The position numbers and the translations under genes were made by a program. A stretch of 64,000 nt of DNA from Streptomyces sp. CG1 (GTDB lineage Bacteria > Actinomycetota > Actinomycetes > Streptomycetales > Streptomycetaceae): NCBI RefSeq assembly GCF_041080625.1, contig NZ_CP163518.1, positions 1,550,001-1,614,000 of the forward strand. Direction: 5' to 3'. Positions within the stretch are counted from its first letter, which is position 1. Each line of letters starts with the position of its first letter. Positions 35,217 through 43,950 of the stretch are shown here, in pieces. The notes under the pieces are model-generated. The model had not been told where the DNA came from and ran no database searches. It worked only from the letters and a program-made list of their open reading frames with translations.

Positions 35217-35900
35217 CTACCGCTCCCCCGGGCGGACCAGGCCCGTCTCATAGGCGAGGACCACCGCCTGGGCGCGGTCGCGCAGGCCCAGCTTGGCGAA
35301 GATGCGGGCCACGTGGGACTTGACCGTGGCCTCGCTCAGGGTCAGTTCGGTGGCCAGCTCTGTGTTGGACAGGCCGCGGCCCAGCAGGGTCAGCACCTCC
35401 CGCTCGCGAGGTGTGAGCGCGGCCAGGTCGGCGGGGACGGTGCCGGCCGTCCGCTCGGCCTCGGCCGCGTACCGCTCCACCAGGCGCCGCGTGATCTGCG
35501 GCGCCAGCAGGGCGTCACCGGTGCCGACGAGCCGTACGGCCGCCGCCAGGTGCTCCGGGGTGACGTCCTTGAGCAGGAAGCCGCTGGCCCCAAGCGACAG
35601 GGCCGTGTACACGTAACGGTCCAGGTCGAAGGTGGTCAGCATCAGCACCTTGCAGTCCGGGGACTTCTGCAGGATCCGCCGGGTGGCCTCCAGGCCGTCC
35701 ATGACCGGCATGCGGATGTCCATCAGCACGACGTCCGGGGCGAGTTCACGGACGGCGGCGACCGCTTCCGCACCGTCGGCGGCCTCGCCGGTCACCTCGA
35801 TGCCCCGGGCGGCGAGGATCAGCCGGAAGCCGGTGCGGATCAGCGTCTGGTCGTCGACGATCAGCACCCGGGGCGCCCACCCGGGCGCGTCCGCCGTCAT
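35217..35900 (-). CDS. NarL/LuxR-family response regulator
   Basis: A 227-residue protein. The receiver domain (VLIVDDQTLIRTGFRLILAA; phospho-acceptor Asp in DVVLMDIRMPVMDG, about 59) is joined to a C-terminal LuxR helix-turn-helix (LTPREREVLTLLGRGLSNTE, LATELTLSEATVKSHVARIF). Start overlaps the kinase stop by 4 bp. Likely target is the divergent ABC exporter beyond the kinase gene. Confidence 0.93.
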   Translation of the reverse strand: MTADAPGWAPRVLIVDDQTLIRTGFRLILAARGIEVTGEAADGAEAVAAVRELAPDVVLMDIRMPVMDGLEATRRILQKSPDCKVLMLTTFDLDRYVYTALSLGASGFLLKDVTPEHLAAAVRLVGTGDALLAPQITRRLVERYAAEAERTAGTVPADLAALTPREREVLTLLGRGLSNTELATELTLSEATVKSHVARIFAKLGLRDRAQAVVLAYETGLVRPGER

Positions 35901-36751
35901 GGGCGGTCCAGGGGTATGCGGGCGCGGACGCGATAGCCGCCGCCCAGTCTGCGGCGGGCGTCCAGGTCACCGCCGTAGACGGCGACCCGCTCACGCAGGC
36001 CGAGCAGGCCGCGCCGGGTGCCTGCGGCCGCCGGTCCGGAGGTGGCCGGGGCGGTGCCGGTCAGCACGCTGGGGCCGGTGTTGAGGACCTCGACGCGCAG
36101 GGCGTGGTCGGCGTATCGCACGGTCACCTCCGCCTTGCCGCCGTCGCCGTGCCGGAGCGCATTGGTCAGGGCCTCCTGGATGATGCGGTAGGCGGTCACG
36201 TCGATGCCCTGGGGCAGTGGGCGCGGCTCGCCGGAGATGCGGACCTCGACGGGCAGCCCGGCGAACGATATCCGGTCCACGAGCAGGCCGAGCCGGTCCA
36301 GGCCGGGCTGGGGGGTGAGGGGTGTGCTCACCGCCTGGGCACCGCCCGGGCTCTGGCCGGGGTCGGTGTCCGTGCCGTCCTGCGCCGGGGCCAGCAGCCC
36401 CAGCAGATGTCTGAGGTCCGTCATCGCGCCCCGGCCTGCGTCCTCTACGGCGCGCAGAGCCTTCGCCGCCTCGTCCGGCATCGTGCCCAGCACCTCGCGC
36501 GCGGCGCTCGCCTGGACGACCATGAGGCTGACGTTGTGACTGACGATGTCGTGCAACTCGCGGGCGATCCGGTCGCGTTCGGCCGCGATCGCGGCCTGTG
36601 TCGCGCTCTCCCGCTCCCGCTCCAGCAGCCAGCCCCGCTCCCCGACCGCCGCCCGCCAGCGGCGCCGGGTGCGCACCAGCGCCACCGTCAGCCCCAGAAC
36701 GGCCGCGGACGCCACCGCGAGCGCCGCCGCCAACACGTCGTACTCCCCCAT
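35897..36751 (-). CDS. Histidine kinase (HisKA_3/NarX-type)
   Basis: A 284-residue kinase with a single N-terminal membrane segment (about 5-25), a phospho-acceptor helix AAERDRIARELHDIVSHNVS (His in ELHD) and a HATPase domain (ITEALTNALRHGDGGKAEV-like N-box, GLLGLRERVAVYGG). There is no separate sensor domain, so it may sense membrane or exporter state, as in intramembrane-sensing kinases paired with FtsX-type ABC exporters. The ATG at 36751 is preferred; an in-frame ATG at 36787 is possible. Confidence 0.9.
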   Translation of the reverse strand: MGEYDVLAAALAVASAAVLGLTVALVRTRRRWRAAVGERGWLLERERESATQAAIAAERDRIARELHDIVSHNVSLMVVQASAAREVLGTMPDEAAKALRAVEDAGRGAMTDLRHLLGLLAPAQDGTDTDPGQSPGGAQAVSTPLTPQPGLDRLGLLVDRISFAGLPVEVRISGEPRPLPQGIDVTAYRIIQEALTNALRHGDGGKAEVTVRYADHALRVEVLNTGPSVLTGTAPATSGPAAAGTRRGLLGLRERVAVYGGDLDARRRLGGGYRVRARIPLDRP

Positions 36752-36810
36752 GCCCTTGATGTTCGCAGACGGCACTGACATCCGCATCGGCCTGGGGATT
36801 CAGGGCTCTG

Positions 36811-36859
36811 CATCCCCAGGATGAGGCGCCGGACCGGATGCCATCCGGGGAGGGATGCC
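36811..36859. promoter_or_regulatory. Repeated GGATG/CATCC elements between kinase and ABC genes
   Basis: CATCC-cca-GGATG (36811-36823), GGATG-c-CATCC (36836-36846) and a further GGATGCCC (36853-36860) lie just upstream of the ABC ATPase start. Clustered inverted repeats of one pentamer are a plausible binding array for the response regulator. Confidence 0.45.
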
Positions 36860-36891
36860 CCAGGCCCGCTCTCCCGCTTAGCGTCCTGTCC

Positions 36892-37599
36892 ATGGTCACC
36901 GAGGTGAGAACGGGAGACACCGTCGTACGGCTCGACGGTGTGCGCAAGGAGTACGGCGAGACGGTCGCGCTCGACGGAGTGTCGCTGGAGATCCGGGCCG
37001 GGGAGGCGGTCGCGGTGATGGGCCCCTCGGGGTGCGGCAAGTCCACGCTGCTCAACATGATCGCCGGGCTGGACCGGCCGACGGCCGGCGGTGTCGTCGT
37101 ACACGGCGAGAAGGTCGGGGAGTTGAGCGAGAAGGGGCTCGCGCTGTACCGGCGGCGCCGGGTCGGCATGATCTTCCAGTTCTTCAACCTCATCGACGAC
37201 CTGTCGGCCCTGGACAATGTGGCGCTGGCCGCCCAGTTGACCGGAACTCCGGCCCGGCAGGCCCGGCGGCGGGCGCTGGAGCTGTTCGAGGAGCTGGGCA
37301 TCGCCGCCCGGCGCAACGCCTACCCGGCGGTGCTCAGCGGCGGCGAGCGGCAACGGGTCGCCGTGGCACGGGCGTTGATGAACCGGCCCGCGCTGCTGCT
37401 GGCCGACGAGCCGACCGGTGCGCTGGACAGCCGGGCCGGGGAGCAGGTGATGGATCTGCTGATCGACCTGAACCAGATCGGCCAGACGCTCGTCATCGTC
37501 ACGCACGACGAACATCTCGCGCAGCGCTGCGCGAGCCGTCTGGTGCAGTTGGCGGACGGGCGGGTCACCGGTGAGCACACCCTGGAGCCGTCGGCATGA
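36892..37599 (+). CDS. ABC exporter ATPase (MacB/LolD type)
   Basis: A 235-residue nucleotide-binding protein. Walker A GPSGCGKST, signature LSGGERQRVAVARAL, Walker B ALLLADEPTGALDS and the H-loop VTHDEHLA are all present. The ATG at 36892 starts just before the conserved TVVRLDGVRKEYGE. Coupled to the permease by ATGA overlap. Divergent from the two-component system that probably regulates it. Confidence 0.94.
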   Translation: MVTEVRTGDTVVRLDGVRKEYGETVALDGVSLEIRAGEAVAVMGPSGCGKSTLLNMIAGLDRPTAGGVVVHGEKVGELSEKGLALYRRRRVGMIFQFFNLIDDLSALDNVALAAQLTGTPARQARRRALELFEELGIAARRNAYPAVLSGGERQRVAVARALMNRPALLLADEPTGALDSRAGEQVMDLLIDLNQIGQTLVIVTHDEHLAQRCASRLVQLADGRVTGEHTLEPSA

Positions 37600-39908
37600 G
37601 GGCGGTGTGGAAGGCTGCGCGGGCGGCCGTACGCAGGCGGAGACTGCAGACGCTGGTGATCTGGCTGGTCACGCTGGTGTCGACAGGGTCGATCGTGGTC
37701 GCGCTGGGGCTGGTGGACGCGGCGTCGGCGCCGTTCGACCACGTCTTCGGCGCGCAGCGCGGGCCACATGTCGTCGCCCAGTTCGACCCGGGCAAGGTGT
37801 CGGACGCGCGGTTGCTACAAGCGGCGCGGCAGCCCGGAGTGGAGGCGGTGGCCGGTCCGTTCCCGCAGGCGACGGTGGACATTCCGCGCGATGCGGAGGA
37901 CCTGGGTCTCGGTGGCGAGATCACGGTGGTGGGCCGTTCCGGGCCCGGCGGCGCGGTGGACAGGGTGGACCTGTGGGCGGGCCGGTGGCCGACCCGGCCG
38001 GGCGAGATGGTCCTCAACCGCCAGTCCGACTGGACCGGCGACGACATCGGCAAGACGTTCCGTCTGCCGTCCGGGCCGTCCCTGACCATCGTCGGATTCG
38101 CTTTCGATCTGAGTGACACGGCGGACGTGTGGGTCGCCCCTGACCAGATCGCGGCCCTGCACCCGAACACCACGCAGATGTTGTACCGCTTCCGGGATGC
38201 GTCCTCGCAGAGCGCGCTTCGGGCAGGGCTGGCCCGGGTGACCGAGGGGCTGCCCAAGGGATCGCTGAGCGGATCGCACAGCTATCTGACGCTCAGGGAC
38301 CGGATCGGCAGCAACGCGCGCGCGTACGCCCCGTACCTCATGGCGTTCGGCATCCTCGGCTTCCTGGTGGCGGTGCTGATCGTCGCCAACGTGGTGGGCG
38401 GCGCGGTGGTGTCGGGCTTCCGGCACATCGGCATCCTCAAGGCCCTCGGGTTCACTCCCGGGCAGGTGCTGGGCGTGTATCTCGTGATGGTCTCCGTACC
38501 GGCCGTGCTGGGCTGCGCGCTCGGCACGCTCGTCGGCAACCTGCTGGCCAAGCCGTTCTTCCGGTTCGTGTTCACGGGGCCGGACTCAGGGGTGCTGCAC
38601 GACAGGATCGGCATCGCGCCCTGGGTGAACGGGCTGGCCCTGTTGGGCATGCCGCTGGTCTGTGTGCTGGCCGCGCTCGGCCCCTCGCTGCGGGCCCAGC
38701 GGCTGTCGGCGGCGCGGGCGATCAGCGCGGGCAGCGCACCGCGTGCCGGGCGGGCGCTCGGCATCCAACGGCGGCTCGCCGGGCTGCGGTTGCCGCGGTC
38801 GGTGAGCCTCGGTGCAGGGTTGCCGTTCGCCCGGCCCGCGCGCAGCGCGCTCACGCTGGCCGCGGTGGTCCTGGGGGTGACCACGGTGACGTTCGCAACG
38901 GGTCTCGGGACGACGATGACCCGCTTCGGAGACGCCCGCAAGGGAGCGTTCGACGTCACGGTGTACGCGAGCAACTACGTCAAGGGCAAGCGGGTCCTGC
39001 CCGTGCACGGCGACCGGGAGCTGCAGTCGCTGCTGGGCTCCTTGCGCGGCGCGGCACGAGTGACGGCCCGTGGGGACGAGGACGCGCGGATCGGGGGTTC
39101 CTCACAGAGGGTCATCTTCGAGGGCAGGCGCGGACCGAACCTGCCCCTGGACGACGTGCTCGTACGGGGCCGCTGGATGCATCGTCCGGGCGAGGTCGTG
39201 GTCGGTTCGGCCTTCCTGCGCCGCAACGGGGTGCACATCGGTGACCACCTCCGGCTGCGCAAGAGCGGTCGCGAGGAGGAGGTCACGGTGGTCGGCGAGC
39301 TGATGCAGGACAACGACCGGGTGGTCGTCGGCACCTGGCCGACGTTCACCGCGCTGGTCCCGGACGGCAAGGCGTTCGCCTATCACGTCACACTGCGCAA
39401 GGGCGCGGACAGGACGGCGTACACGCGCGCCGCCCGAGCGGTCGACAAAGGGCTCAGTACCCAACTGACCGGCCCGAGCAGCGGCGCCGAGACCATCATC
39501 GGCTCCGCGACCGCCCTCACCCTGATGCTGGCCCTGGTCGCCTCCCTCGGTGTGTTCAACACGGCCGTCCTCAACACCCACGACCGGCGCCGTGACCTCG
39601 GCATGCTCAAGTCGATCGGCATGACCCCGCGGCAGGTGACGGTGATGACGGTGACGTCGATGGCGGTGCTCGGCGTGATCGGGTCGGTGCTGGGCGTCCC
39701 GCTGGGCATCGCCGCTTACGAGGCGGTCGTCCCACGGATGGCCGCGGGGATCGACATCACCCTGCCGTCGTACATGACGGACGTCTGGCACGTGCCGAGG
39801 CTGGCCGGACTCGCGCTGGCGGGTCTGGTGATCGCCGTGGTGGGTGCCCTCGTGCCCGCCCGGCGCGCGGCCCGGCTCACCGTGGCGGAGGTGCTGCACA
39901 ACGAGTGA
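37596..39908 (+). CDS. FtsX-family ABC exporter permease (duplicated)
   Basis: A 770-residue permease with ten helices arranged as two FtsX-type repeats: one amphipathic N-terminal helix, an extracytoplasmic domain (about 50-245), three helices (about 250-370), a central helix, a second external domain (about 470-630) and three C-terminal helices. The RRDLGMLKSIGMTPRQVTVM element near 670 is typical. With the ATPase it would form a MacB/DevC-like mechanotransmission exporter for lipid, peptide or drug; the substrate is unknown. Confidence 0.92.
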   Translation: MRAVWKAARAAVRRRRLQTLVIWLVTLVSTGSIVVALGLVDAASAPFDHVFGAQRGPHVVAQFDPGKVSDARLLQAARQPGVEAVAGPFPQATVDIPRDAEDLGLGGEITVVGRSGPGGAVDRVDLWAGRWPTRPGEMVLNRQSDWTGDDIGKTFRLPSGPSLTIVGFAFDLSDTADVWVAPDQIAALHPNTTQMLYRFRDASSQSALRAGLARVTEGLPKGSLSGSHSYLTLRDRIGSNARAYAPYLMAFGILGFLVAVLIVANVVGGAVVSGFRHIGILKALGFTPGQVLGVYLVMVSVPAVLGCALGTLVGNLLAKPFFRFVFTGPDSGVLHDRIGIAPWVNGLALLGMPLVCVLAALGPSLRAQRLSAARAISAGSAPRAGRALGIQRRLAGLRLPRSVSLGAGLPFARPARSALTLAAVVLGVTTVTFATGLGTTMTRFGDARKGAFDVTVYASNYVKGKRVLPVHGDRELQSLLGSLRGAARVTARGDEDARIGGSSQRVIFEGRRGPNLPLDDVLVRGRWMHRPGEVVVGSAFLRRNGVHIGDHLRLRKSGREEEVTVVGELMQDNDRVVVGTWPTFTALVPDGKAFAYHVTLRKGADRTAYTRAARAVDKGLSTQLTGPSSGAETIIGSATALTLMLALVASLGVFNTAVLNTHDRRRDLGMLKSIGMTPRQVTVMTVTSMAVLGVIGSVLGVPLGIAAYEAVVPRMAAGIDITLPSYMTDVWHVPRLAGLALAGLVIAVVGALVPARRAARLTVAEVLHNE

Positions 39909-39913
39909 ACCAC

Positions 39914-39961
39914 GGGGAGCCCGCAGCCGGTCAGGATCGGAGAAGCCGGAGCGGGCTCCCC
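39914..39961 (+). terminator. Terminator of the ABC exporter operon
   Basis: GGGGAGCCCGC and GCGGGCTCCCC form a perfect 11-bp stem around a 26-nt loop, beginning 6 bp past the permease stop. Confidence 0.7.
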
Positions 39962-40025
39962 GGACCTAGCGTGGGAGCAGCGACGGGGAAGGCCGTCGGA
40001 CCGCACACCACGAGGAGTGAGTTTC

Positions 40026-40376
40026 ATGAGCGCAGGCGTGCAGACGATCATCTACCCCGTCAAGGACAAGGCCCGTGCCAAGGCCCTGTTCACCGCCCTC
40101 CTGGGCGTCGAGCCGTACGCGGACGAGCCCTACTACGTCGGTTTCAAGGCCGAGGGCCAGGATGTCGGCCTCGACCCGAACGGGCATGCGCAGGGCCTGA
40201 CCGGGCCGGTGCCGTTCTGGCACGTCACCGACCTGCGGGAGCGCCTCGCGGCCCTGCTGGCGGCGGGCGCCGAGGTCGTCCAGGAGGTGCGGGACGTCGG
40301 CAACGGCCGGCTGATCGCCTCCGTGAAGGACGCCGACGGCAACCTGATCGGCCTGCTCCAGGACCCGGTCGCCTGA
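40026..40376 (+). CDS. VOC-family (glyoxalase-like) protein
   Basis: A 116-residue single VOC domain with two beta-alpha-beta-beta-beta units (QTIIYPVKDKARAKALFTAL; PVPFWHVTDLRERLAALLAA; DADGNLIGLLQDP at the C-end). Metal-binding residues are only partly conserved, so it could be an isomerase/dioxygenase-like enzyme or a binding/resistance protein. The ATG at 40026 follows GAGGAGTG. It lies just upstream of a MarR gene. Confidence 0.85.
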   Translation: MSAGVQTIIYPVKDKARAKALFTALLGVEPYADEPYYVGFKAEGQDVGLDPNGHAQGLTGPVPFWHVTDLRERLAALLAAGAEVVQEVRDVGNGRLIASVKDADGNLIGLLQDPVA

Positions 40377-40413
40377 GCACCGGCCCCTTGCCTGCGCCCG
40401 CTTACGCCCACAC

Positions 40414-40431
40414 TAGTTGCACACTCAACGA
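40414..40431. promoter_or_regulatory. Possible MarR operator
   Basis: TAGTTGCACACTCAACGA contains GTTG/CAAC arms separated by six bases, 29 bp upstream of the MarR start. Symmetry is limited. Confidence 0.35.
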
Positions 40432-40459
40432 TTGGCCGGATCGGTGCTACGGTGCGGGT

Positions 40460-40858
40460 ATGGCAGTCAAGACGGCCGACGCCCGGCTCGAGGAACGGTG
40501 GCGGGGCATCCTCGCCGTGCACGCGCACACGATGTGCGAGATCGACCGGGCCCTGCACCCGCATGGACTGGGTGCCAGCGACTTCGAGGTGCTGGACATC
40601 CTGGCCACCGAGTCGCCCGCGGAGGGCGACCACTGCCGGGTGCAGAATCTGGTCGGCCGGGTCCATCTCAGCCAGAGCGCGCTGTCCCGGCTGATCGGCC
40701 GGCTCGAGAAGGACGGTCTGGTGGAGCGCTCGATGTGCGCGGAGGACCGGCGCGGGGTGTGGGTGGCCCTGACTCCCAAGGGCCGCGCCCTGCACGCCGA
40801 GGTGCAGCCGCTGCAGCGCGCCGTCCTGGAGCGCATGCTCACCGGGCAGGAACGTTAG
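40460..40858 (+). CDS. MarR-family regulator
   Basis: A 132-residue winged-helix protein. The recognition region is NLVGRVHLSQSALSRLIGRL, with the wing in ERSMCAEDRRGVWVALTPKG. It has three cysteines, including one in the wing (SMCAED), so thiol-based redox sensing is conceivable. The ATG at 40460 is used, because upstream extension reads through intergenic sequence. Likely controls itself and perhaps the VOC gene. Confidence 0.88.
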   Translation: MAVKTADARLEERWRGILAVHAHTMCEIDRALHPHGLGASDFEVLDILATESPAEGDHCRVQNLVGRVHLSQSALSRLIGRLEKDGLVERSMCAEDRRGVWVALTPKGRALHAEVQPLQRAVLERMLTGQER

Positions 40859-40923
40859 CGACCCGGCAGGAACGTCAGAGACCGGGCCGGAACGGGCCGG
40901 AACACCAAAGGCCGGGCGGAACG

Positions 40924-41820
40924 TCAGAGCAGCAGCTCGGCCCCGTCGGGCAGGACTTCGATGCCCTCCTCGGCGATACGCGCGCGTGCCGGTGACTCCG
41001 GGTCGAGCAGCGGGTTCGTGTTGTTGAGGTGGGTGTAGATGCGGCGTGCACCCGGGTGCCGGGCCAGGGCCGCGAGGGTGCCGTCCGGGCCGGTGACCGG
41101 AAGGTGTCCCATGGCAGCCTGTCCGGCGCCGGACCGTACCGTCGTCCCCATCTCGTCGGCCGCGAAGAAGGTGCCGTCCAGCAGGACGCAGTCGGCCTCG
41201 GCGCACAGCTCGTCCAGCGCCGGGCCCCAGGCACCCACGCAGGGCGCGTACACCAGCACTCCCCCGCTGGCCAGATCCTCGACGCGGTACGCCGTCACCC
41301 ACGGACCGGCGGGCCCGGGCACCTGCGTCGGCACGTACTTGGGGATTTTCACGCCCACCGGGTGGGCCGTGACCACCAGCCCGCCGGCCAGCACGAATCC
41401 GCCGGCGGCCAGGCTGTCCGCCCACTCCCAGTGGGCGTAGCGGTCCAGGGCGGCGCGGGCCGGGCCCAGGACGGCGCGGACCGGCGGGGCGGCGTAGACC
41501 TTCCGGCCCGCCGCTCCGCGCAGCTCGGCCAGGCCGGTGACATGGTCCGCCTCGGCGTCGGTGAGCAGGACTCCGCGCAGCGGGGTGTCCCGGGGACCGG
41601 GGCCCGGCCACAGTGCCGGGGTGGCGGTGAGCTGGGTGCGCAGATCGGGCGAGGCGTTCAGCAGCCACCAGTCGCGGCCGTTGCCGGTGACGGCGGCGCA
41701 CTCCTGGGTGCGGGAGGGCAGCTTGCCGTCCCTGGCGGCCGTGCACAGCGAGCAGGCGCAGTTCCACTGCGGGAAGCCGCCTCCGGCGGCGGTGCCCAGC
41801 AGGACGACCCTCACGACCAT
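40924..41820 (-). CDS. pqqB: PqqB-like metallo-beta-lactamase-fold hydroxylase
   Basis: A 298-residue protein of PqqB length. The N-terminal hallmark GTAAGGGFPQWNCACSLCTA (about 9-28) and LLTDAEADHVTGLAELR, HLPVTGPDGTLAAL, RRIYTHLNNTNPLLDPES identify it. PqqB is an iron-dependent hydroxylase that oxidises the Glu-Tyr-derived intermediate in PQQ synthesis. No pqqA, C, D or E is found in the window, so either the rest is elsewhere or this orphan has another role. Confidence 0.87.
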   Translation of the reverse strand: MVVRVVLLGTAAGGGFPQWNCACSLCTAARDGKLPSRTQECAAVTGNGRDWWLLNASPDLRTQLTATPALWPGPGPRDTPLRGVLLTDAEADHVTGLAELRGAAGRKVYAAPPVRAVLGPARAALDRYAHWEWADSLAAGGFVLAGGLVVTAHPVGVKIPKYVPTQVPGPAGPWVTAYRVEDLASGGVLVYAPCVGAWGPALDELCAEADCVLLDGTFFAADEMGTTVRSGAGQAAMGHLPVTGPDGTLAALARHPGARRIYTHLNNTNPLLDPESPARARIAEEGIEVLPDGAELLL

Positions 41821-41904
41821 CGGCTCCTTCGCACGCGTTCGGACCTGTCTTGGACCGGTGGCGGACCTGTCCTTCGCTGGGATCTTCCCGCCACGGGCCG
41901 GGGA

Positions 41905-43017
41905 CTACCCGGTGGCGGGGGGCAGATCCGGCCGTCCTTTGCCCGGCCGCCGGTCCGCCGGGCGCGAGGGCGGGATCGGGCCGCCGGGGAAGTCGCGGGG
42001 GCCGGTCCACAGCGCGGGTACGGCATCGCACCGGCGGCACAGTTCGTAGGCGATCGCCTCGTAGTTGACCCGCCAGCCCTGGAAGTGCGGCCAGGCCTCC
42101 TTCGGCGACCGCTGGGCGTGGAACCCGGTCGTCTCGAGCATGGCCACGGCCGCGTCGAACTCGGCGAAGCTGAGCCGGATCGTCGCGTCCGGCGACGGGT
42201 CCGCGTCGAAGGGGATGCGCAGCGCGCGGGCGATGTCACGCAGGGCGCTGAAGCCGGCCCGCAGCACCAGCCGGGCTTCCGGGGGAGCGAGCCGCGGGTC
42301 CAGGGCCAGCTGCATCGCCGCCGCGTCCATCACCGCGACCAGCCCGACCAGCCAGCTGCGGTGCGGGCGCGGGGAACGGAAGGTCAGCAGGACGGGGTAC
42401 GTCGAGTGGCTCTCGCCCATGTCCGAGGCGAGCCGCTCCCAGGCCCGGTACAGCGCCGGCAGCGCGATCTCGGTGTCGACCAGCCACTGCCGGGCGAGGA
42501 TCTCCGGTCCCCACGCCGGCTCGCCGGCCCGTGCCTGGAGCAGGGTGACCTCCAGTTCGCGGCGGTTGTAGGCGGCGTACAGCGTGGGCAGGTAGGCGAT
42601 CTGCAGGGCGATCAGGACCGGGCCGGTGGCCGCGGCGACGAAGTCGAGCACCGACAGTTTCAGCCGGGCTCCGCTGGCGAAGCCGAGCGTGAACAGACTG
42701 GACCCCGCCTCCCGGAACGCGATGGTCCAGGACAGCGGGGACAGCGAGTACAGCAGGAGTCCGAAGCCGAGCAGGGCGCCGGCGAGCCAGCTGGCGAGCA
42801 TGCCGACGAGCATCAGCGGGGCGAGCCAGGTCTGGGCGCGGTCCACCGCGTCGTAGCCGCCGCGGAGGGCTGTGAGGCGCAGGACTCTGCGCAGGGTCCA
42901 CCACAGGCGGAACACCAGCACGGAGTAGAGGCCTCTGGGCACCACGAGCGTGCGGAGGATGCTGGTCAGGACCAGCACCAGGACCAGTACTCCGGCCGCG
43001 CCGGTGAAGTATTCCAT
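41905..43017 (-). CDS. Membrane protein with pore-loop-like segment
   Basis: A 370-residue protein. Membrane helices at about 5-25, 65-92 and 117-143 flank a re-entrant-looking segment FREAGSSLFTLGFASG (about 98-113), reminiscent of the TxGxG filter of two-TM potassium channels but without the exact motif. The remaining roughly 220 residues are cytoplasmic and helical, with no recognised domain. The ATG at 43017 is used. Could be an ion channel-like protein; function unproven. Confidence 0.7.
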   Translation of the reverse strand: MEYFTGAAGVLVLVLVLTSILRTLVVPRGLYSVLVFRLWWTLRRVLRLTALRGGYDAVDRAQTWLAPLMLVGMLASWLAGALLGFGLLLYSLSPLSWTIAFREAGSSLFTLGFASGARLKLSVLDFVAAATGPVLIALQIAYLPTLYAAYNRRELEVTLLQARAGEPAWGPEILARQWLVDTEIALPALYRAWERLASDMGESHSTYPVLLTFRSPRPHRSWLVGLVAVMDAAAMQLALDPRLAPPEARLVLRAGFSALRDIARALRIPFDADPSPDATIRLSFAEFDAAVAMLETTGFHAQRSPKEAWPHFQGWRVNYEAIAYELCRRCDAVPALWTGPRDFPGGPIPPSRPADRRPGKGRPDLPPATG

Positions 43018-43144
43018 GGCCTTATTTTTGCGCCCACGGGAGTGGGTGATCAGATTTGTGCGCGGGTCGGGTGCGTTGGGGCCGTTCGCGCCCACGCGGC
43101 GGAGCCGCACGCCGCTACAGCCCCGCGCCCCTTCCGGGTGCCGG

Positions 43145-43543
43145 TCAGCGCGCCAGCAGAGTGCGCACCCCCTGTGACGTGAGCGTCAGGGCGTGCGTGG
43201 AGTTGCCGTCGATGGCCAGGGAGAGGTCCTCCTCGGGCCACTGGGAGGCGAGGGCGCCCAGGGGTATGAGGCGGTAGCGGGAGACGAACGGCAGCAGCTC
43301 GGCCATCTCGCCCTCCGTGGTGAACACGGGGACGACCGGCTCGCCGCCGGGCTGTTCGAGGACGGGCAGGGCCACGGACGTGGTGTCGGCGCCCTCCCCG
43401 TCGACCGCGTCGTCCGGCACGGGGACGAGCACGTCACTGTGGGCGAGGACGTCCAGCGCGGCCCGGTCCTCGGCGTTCACGGCCAGCGCGTCCAGCGCCT
43501 GCTGGGCCGGCGTCGGCAGGTCGTCGTGTGCGGATGTCTCCAT
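43145..43543 (-). CDS. SseB-family protein
   Basis: A 132-residue protein matching the SseB N-terminal domain (DVLVPVPDD; PVVPVFTTEGEMAELLPFV; LSLAIDGNSTHALTLTSQGV). Actinobacterial members are mostly cytoplasmic proteins of unknown function. The ATG at 43543 is chosen; the longer frame runs into the decayed region upstream. Confidence 0.8.
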   Translation of the reverse strand: METSAHDDLPTPAQQALDALAVNAEDRAALDVLAHSDVLVPVPDDAVDGEGADTTSVALPVLEQPGGEPVVPVFTTEGEMAELLPFVSRYRLIPLGALASQWPEEDLSLAIDGNSTHALTLTSQGVRTLLAR

Positions 43544-43713
43544 GGCAGATCCCCAGGTAGCGGCGGTCGTACGGGCCACCCGGGGGCGGATCCGCGCCCG
43601 GGCGTGCTCGCGGCTCGCGTACCCGGTGGGCCACGGGACATGCGTGCGGACCTGCGGGAGATCCGGTGGTGGTCCGGCCCGCGTGGTGGCCGGGGACGGT
43701 GAAACCCGCCTGG

Positions 43714-43950
43714 TCATGTGTGGTCGCGACGGGCCAGGAGAGCCGCGGCGGTGGCGTCGAGGGCCGGCTTCGGTTCGGGTGTACGAGGGTGTCGCACGCG
43801 TCGCCGGGGAATGCGCCGACGCCGTGGCAGGCGCCGGTGACGGCACCGGTGAGCGCGGCGATGGTGTCGCAGTCGCCGCCGGCGGAGGCGGCGAGTCGTA
43901 CGGCGTGCCTGGGCTCGTCCGGCGGGCGGCGAGGACGCAGCAGTCGGTGC
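43714..43950 (-). pseudogene. C-terminal remnant of an ADP-ribosylglycohydrolase
   Basis: The segment HAVRLAASAGGDCDTIAALT, then GAVTGACHGVGAFPGDACDT, is the metal-binding C-terminal block (GGDxDT) of the ADP-ribosylglycohydrolase/DraG family. A frameshift follows (VHPNRS), and the gene ends ARRDHT-stop at 43714. The first roughly 250 residues are missing, and the segment is fused directly to an isochorismatase remnant, so this is a deletion scar. Confidence 0.7.

Noticed and set aside
40924..41820. PQQ biosynthesis operon
   Set aside because: Only pqqB is present; adjacent genes are a MarR regulator and a membrane protein.
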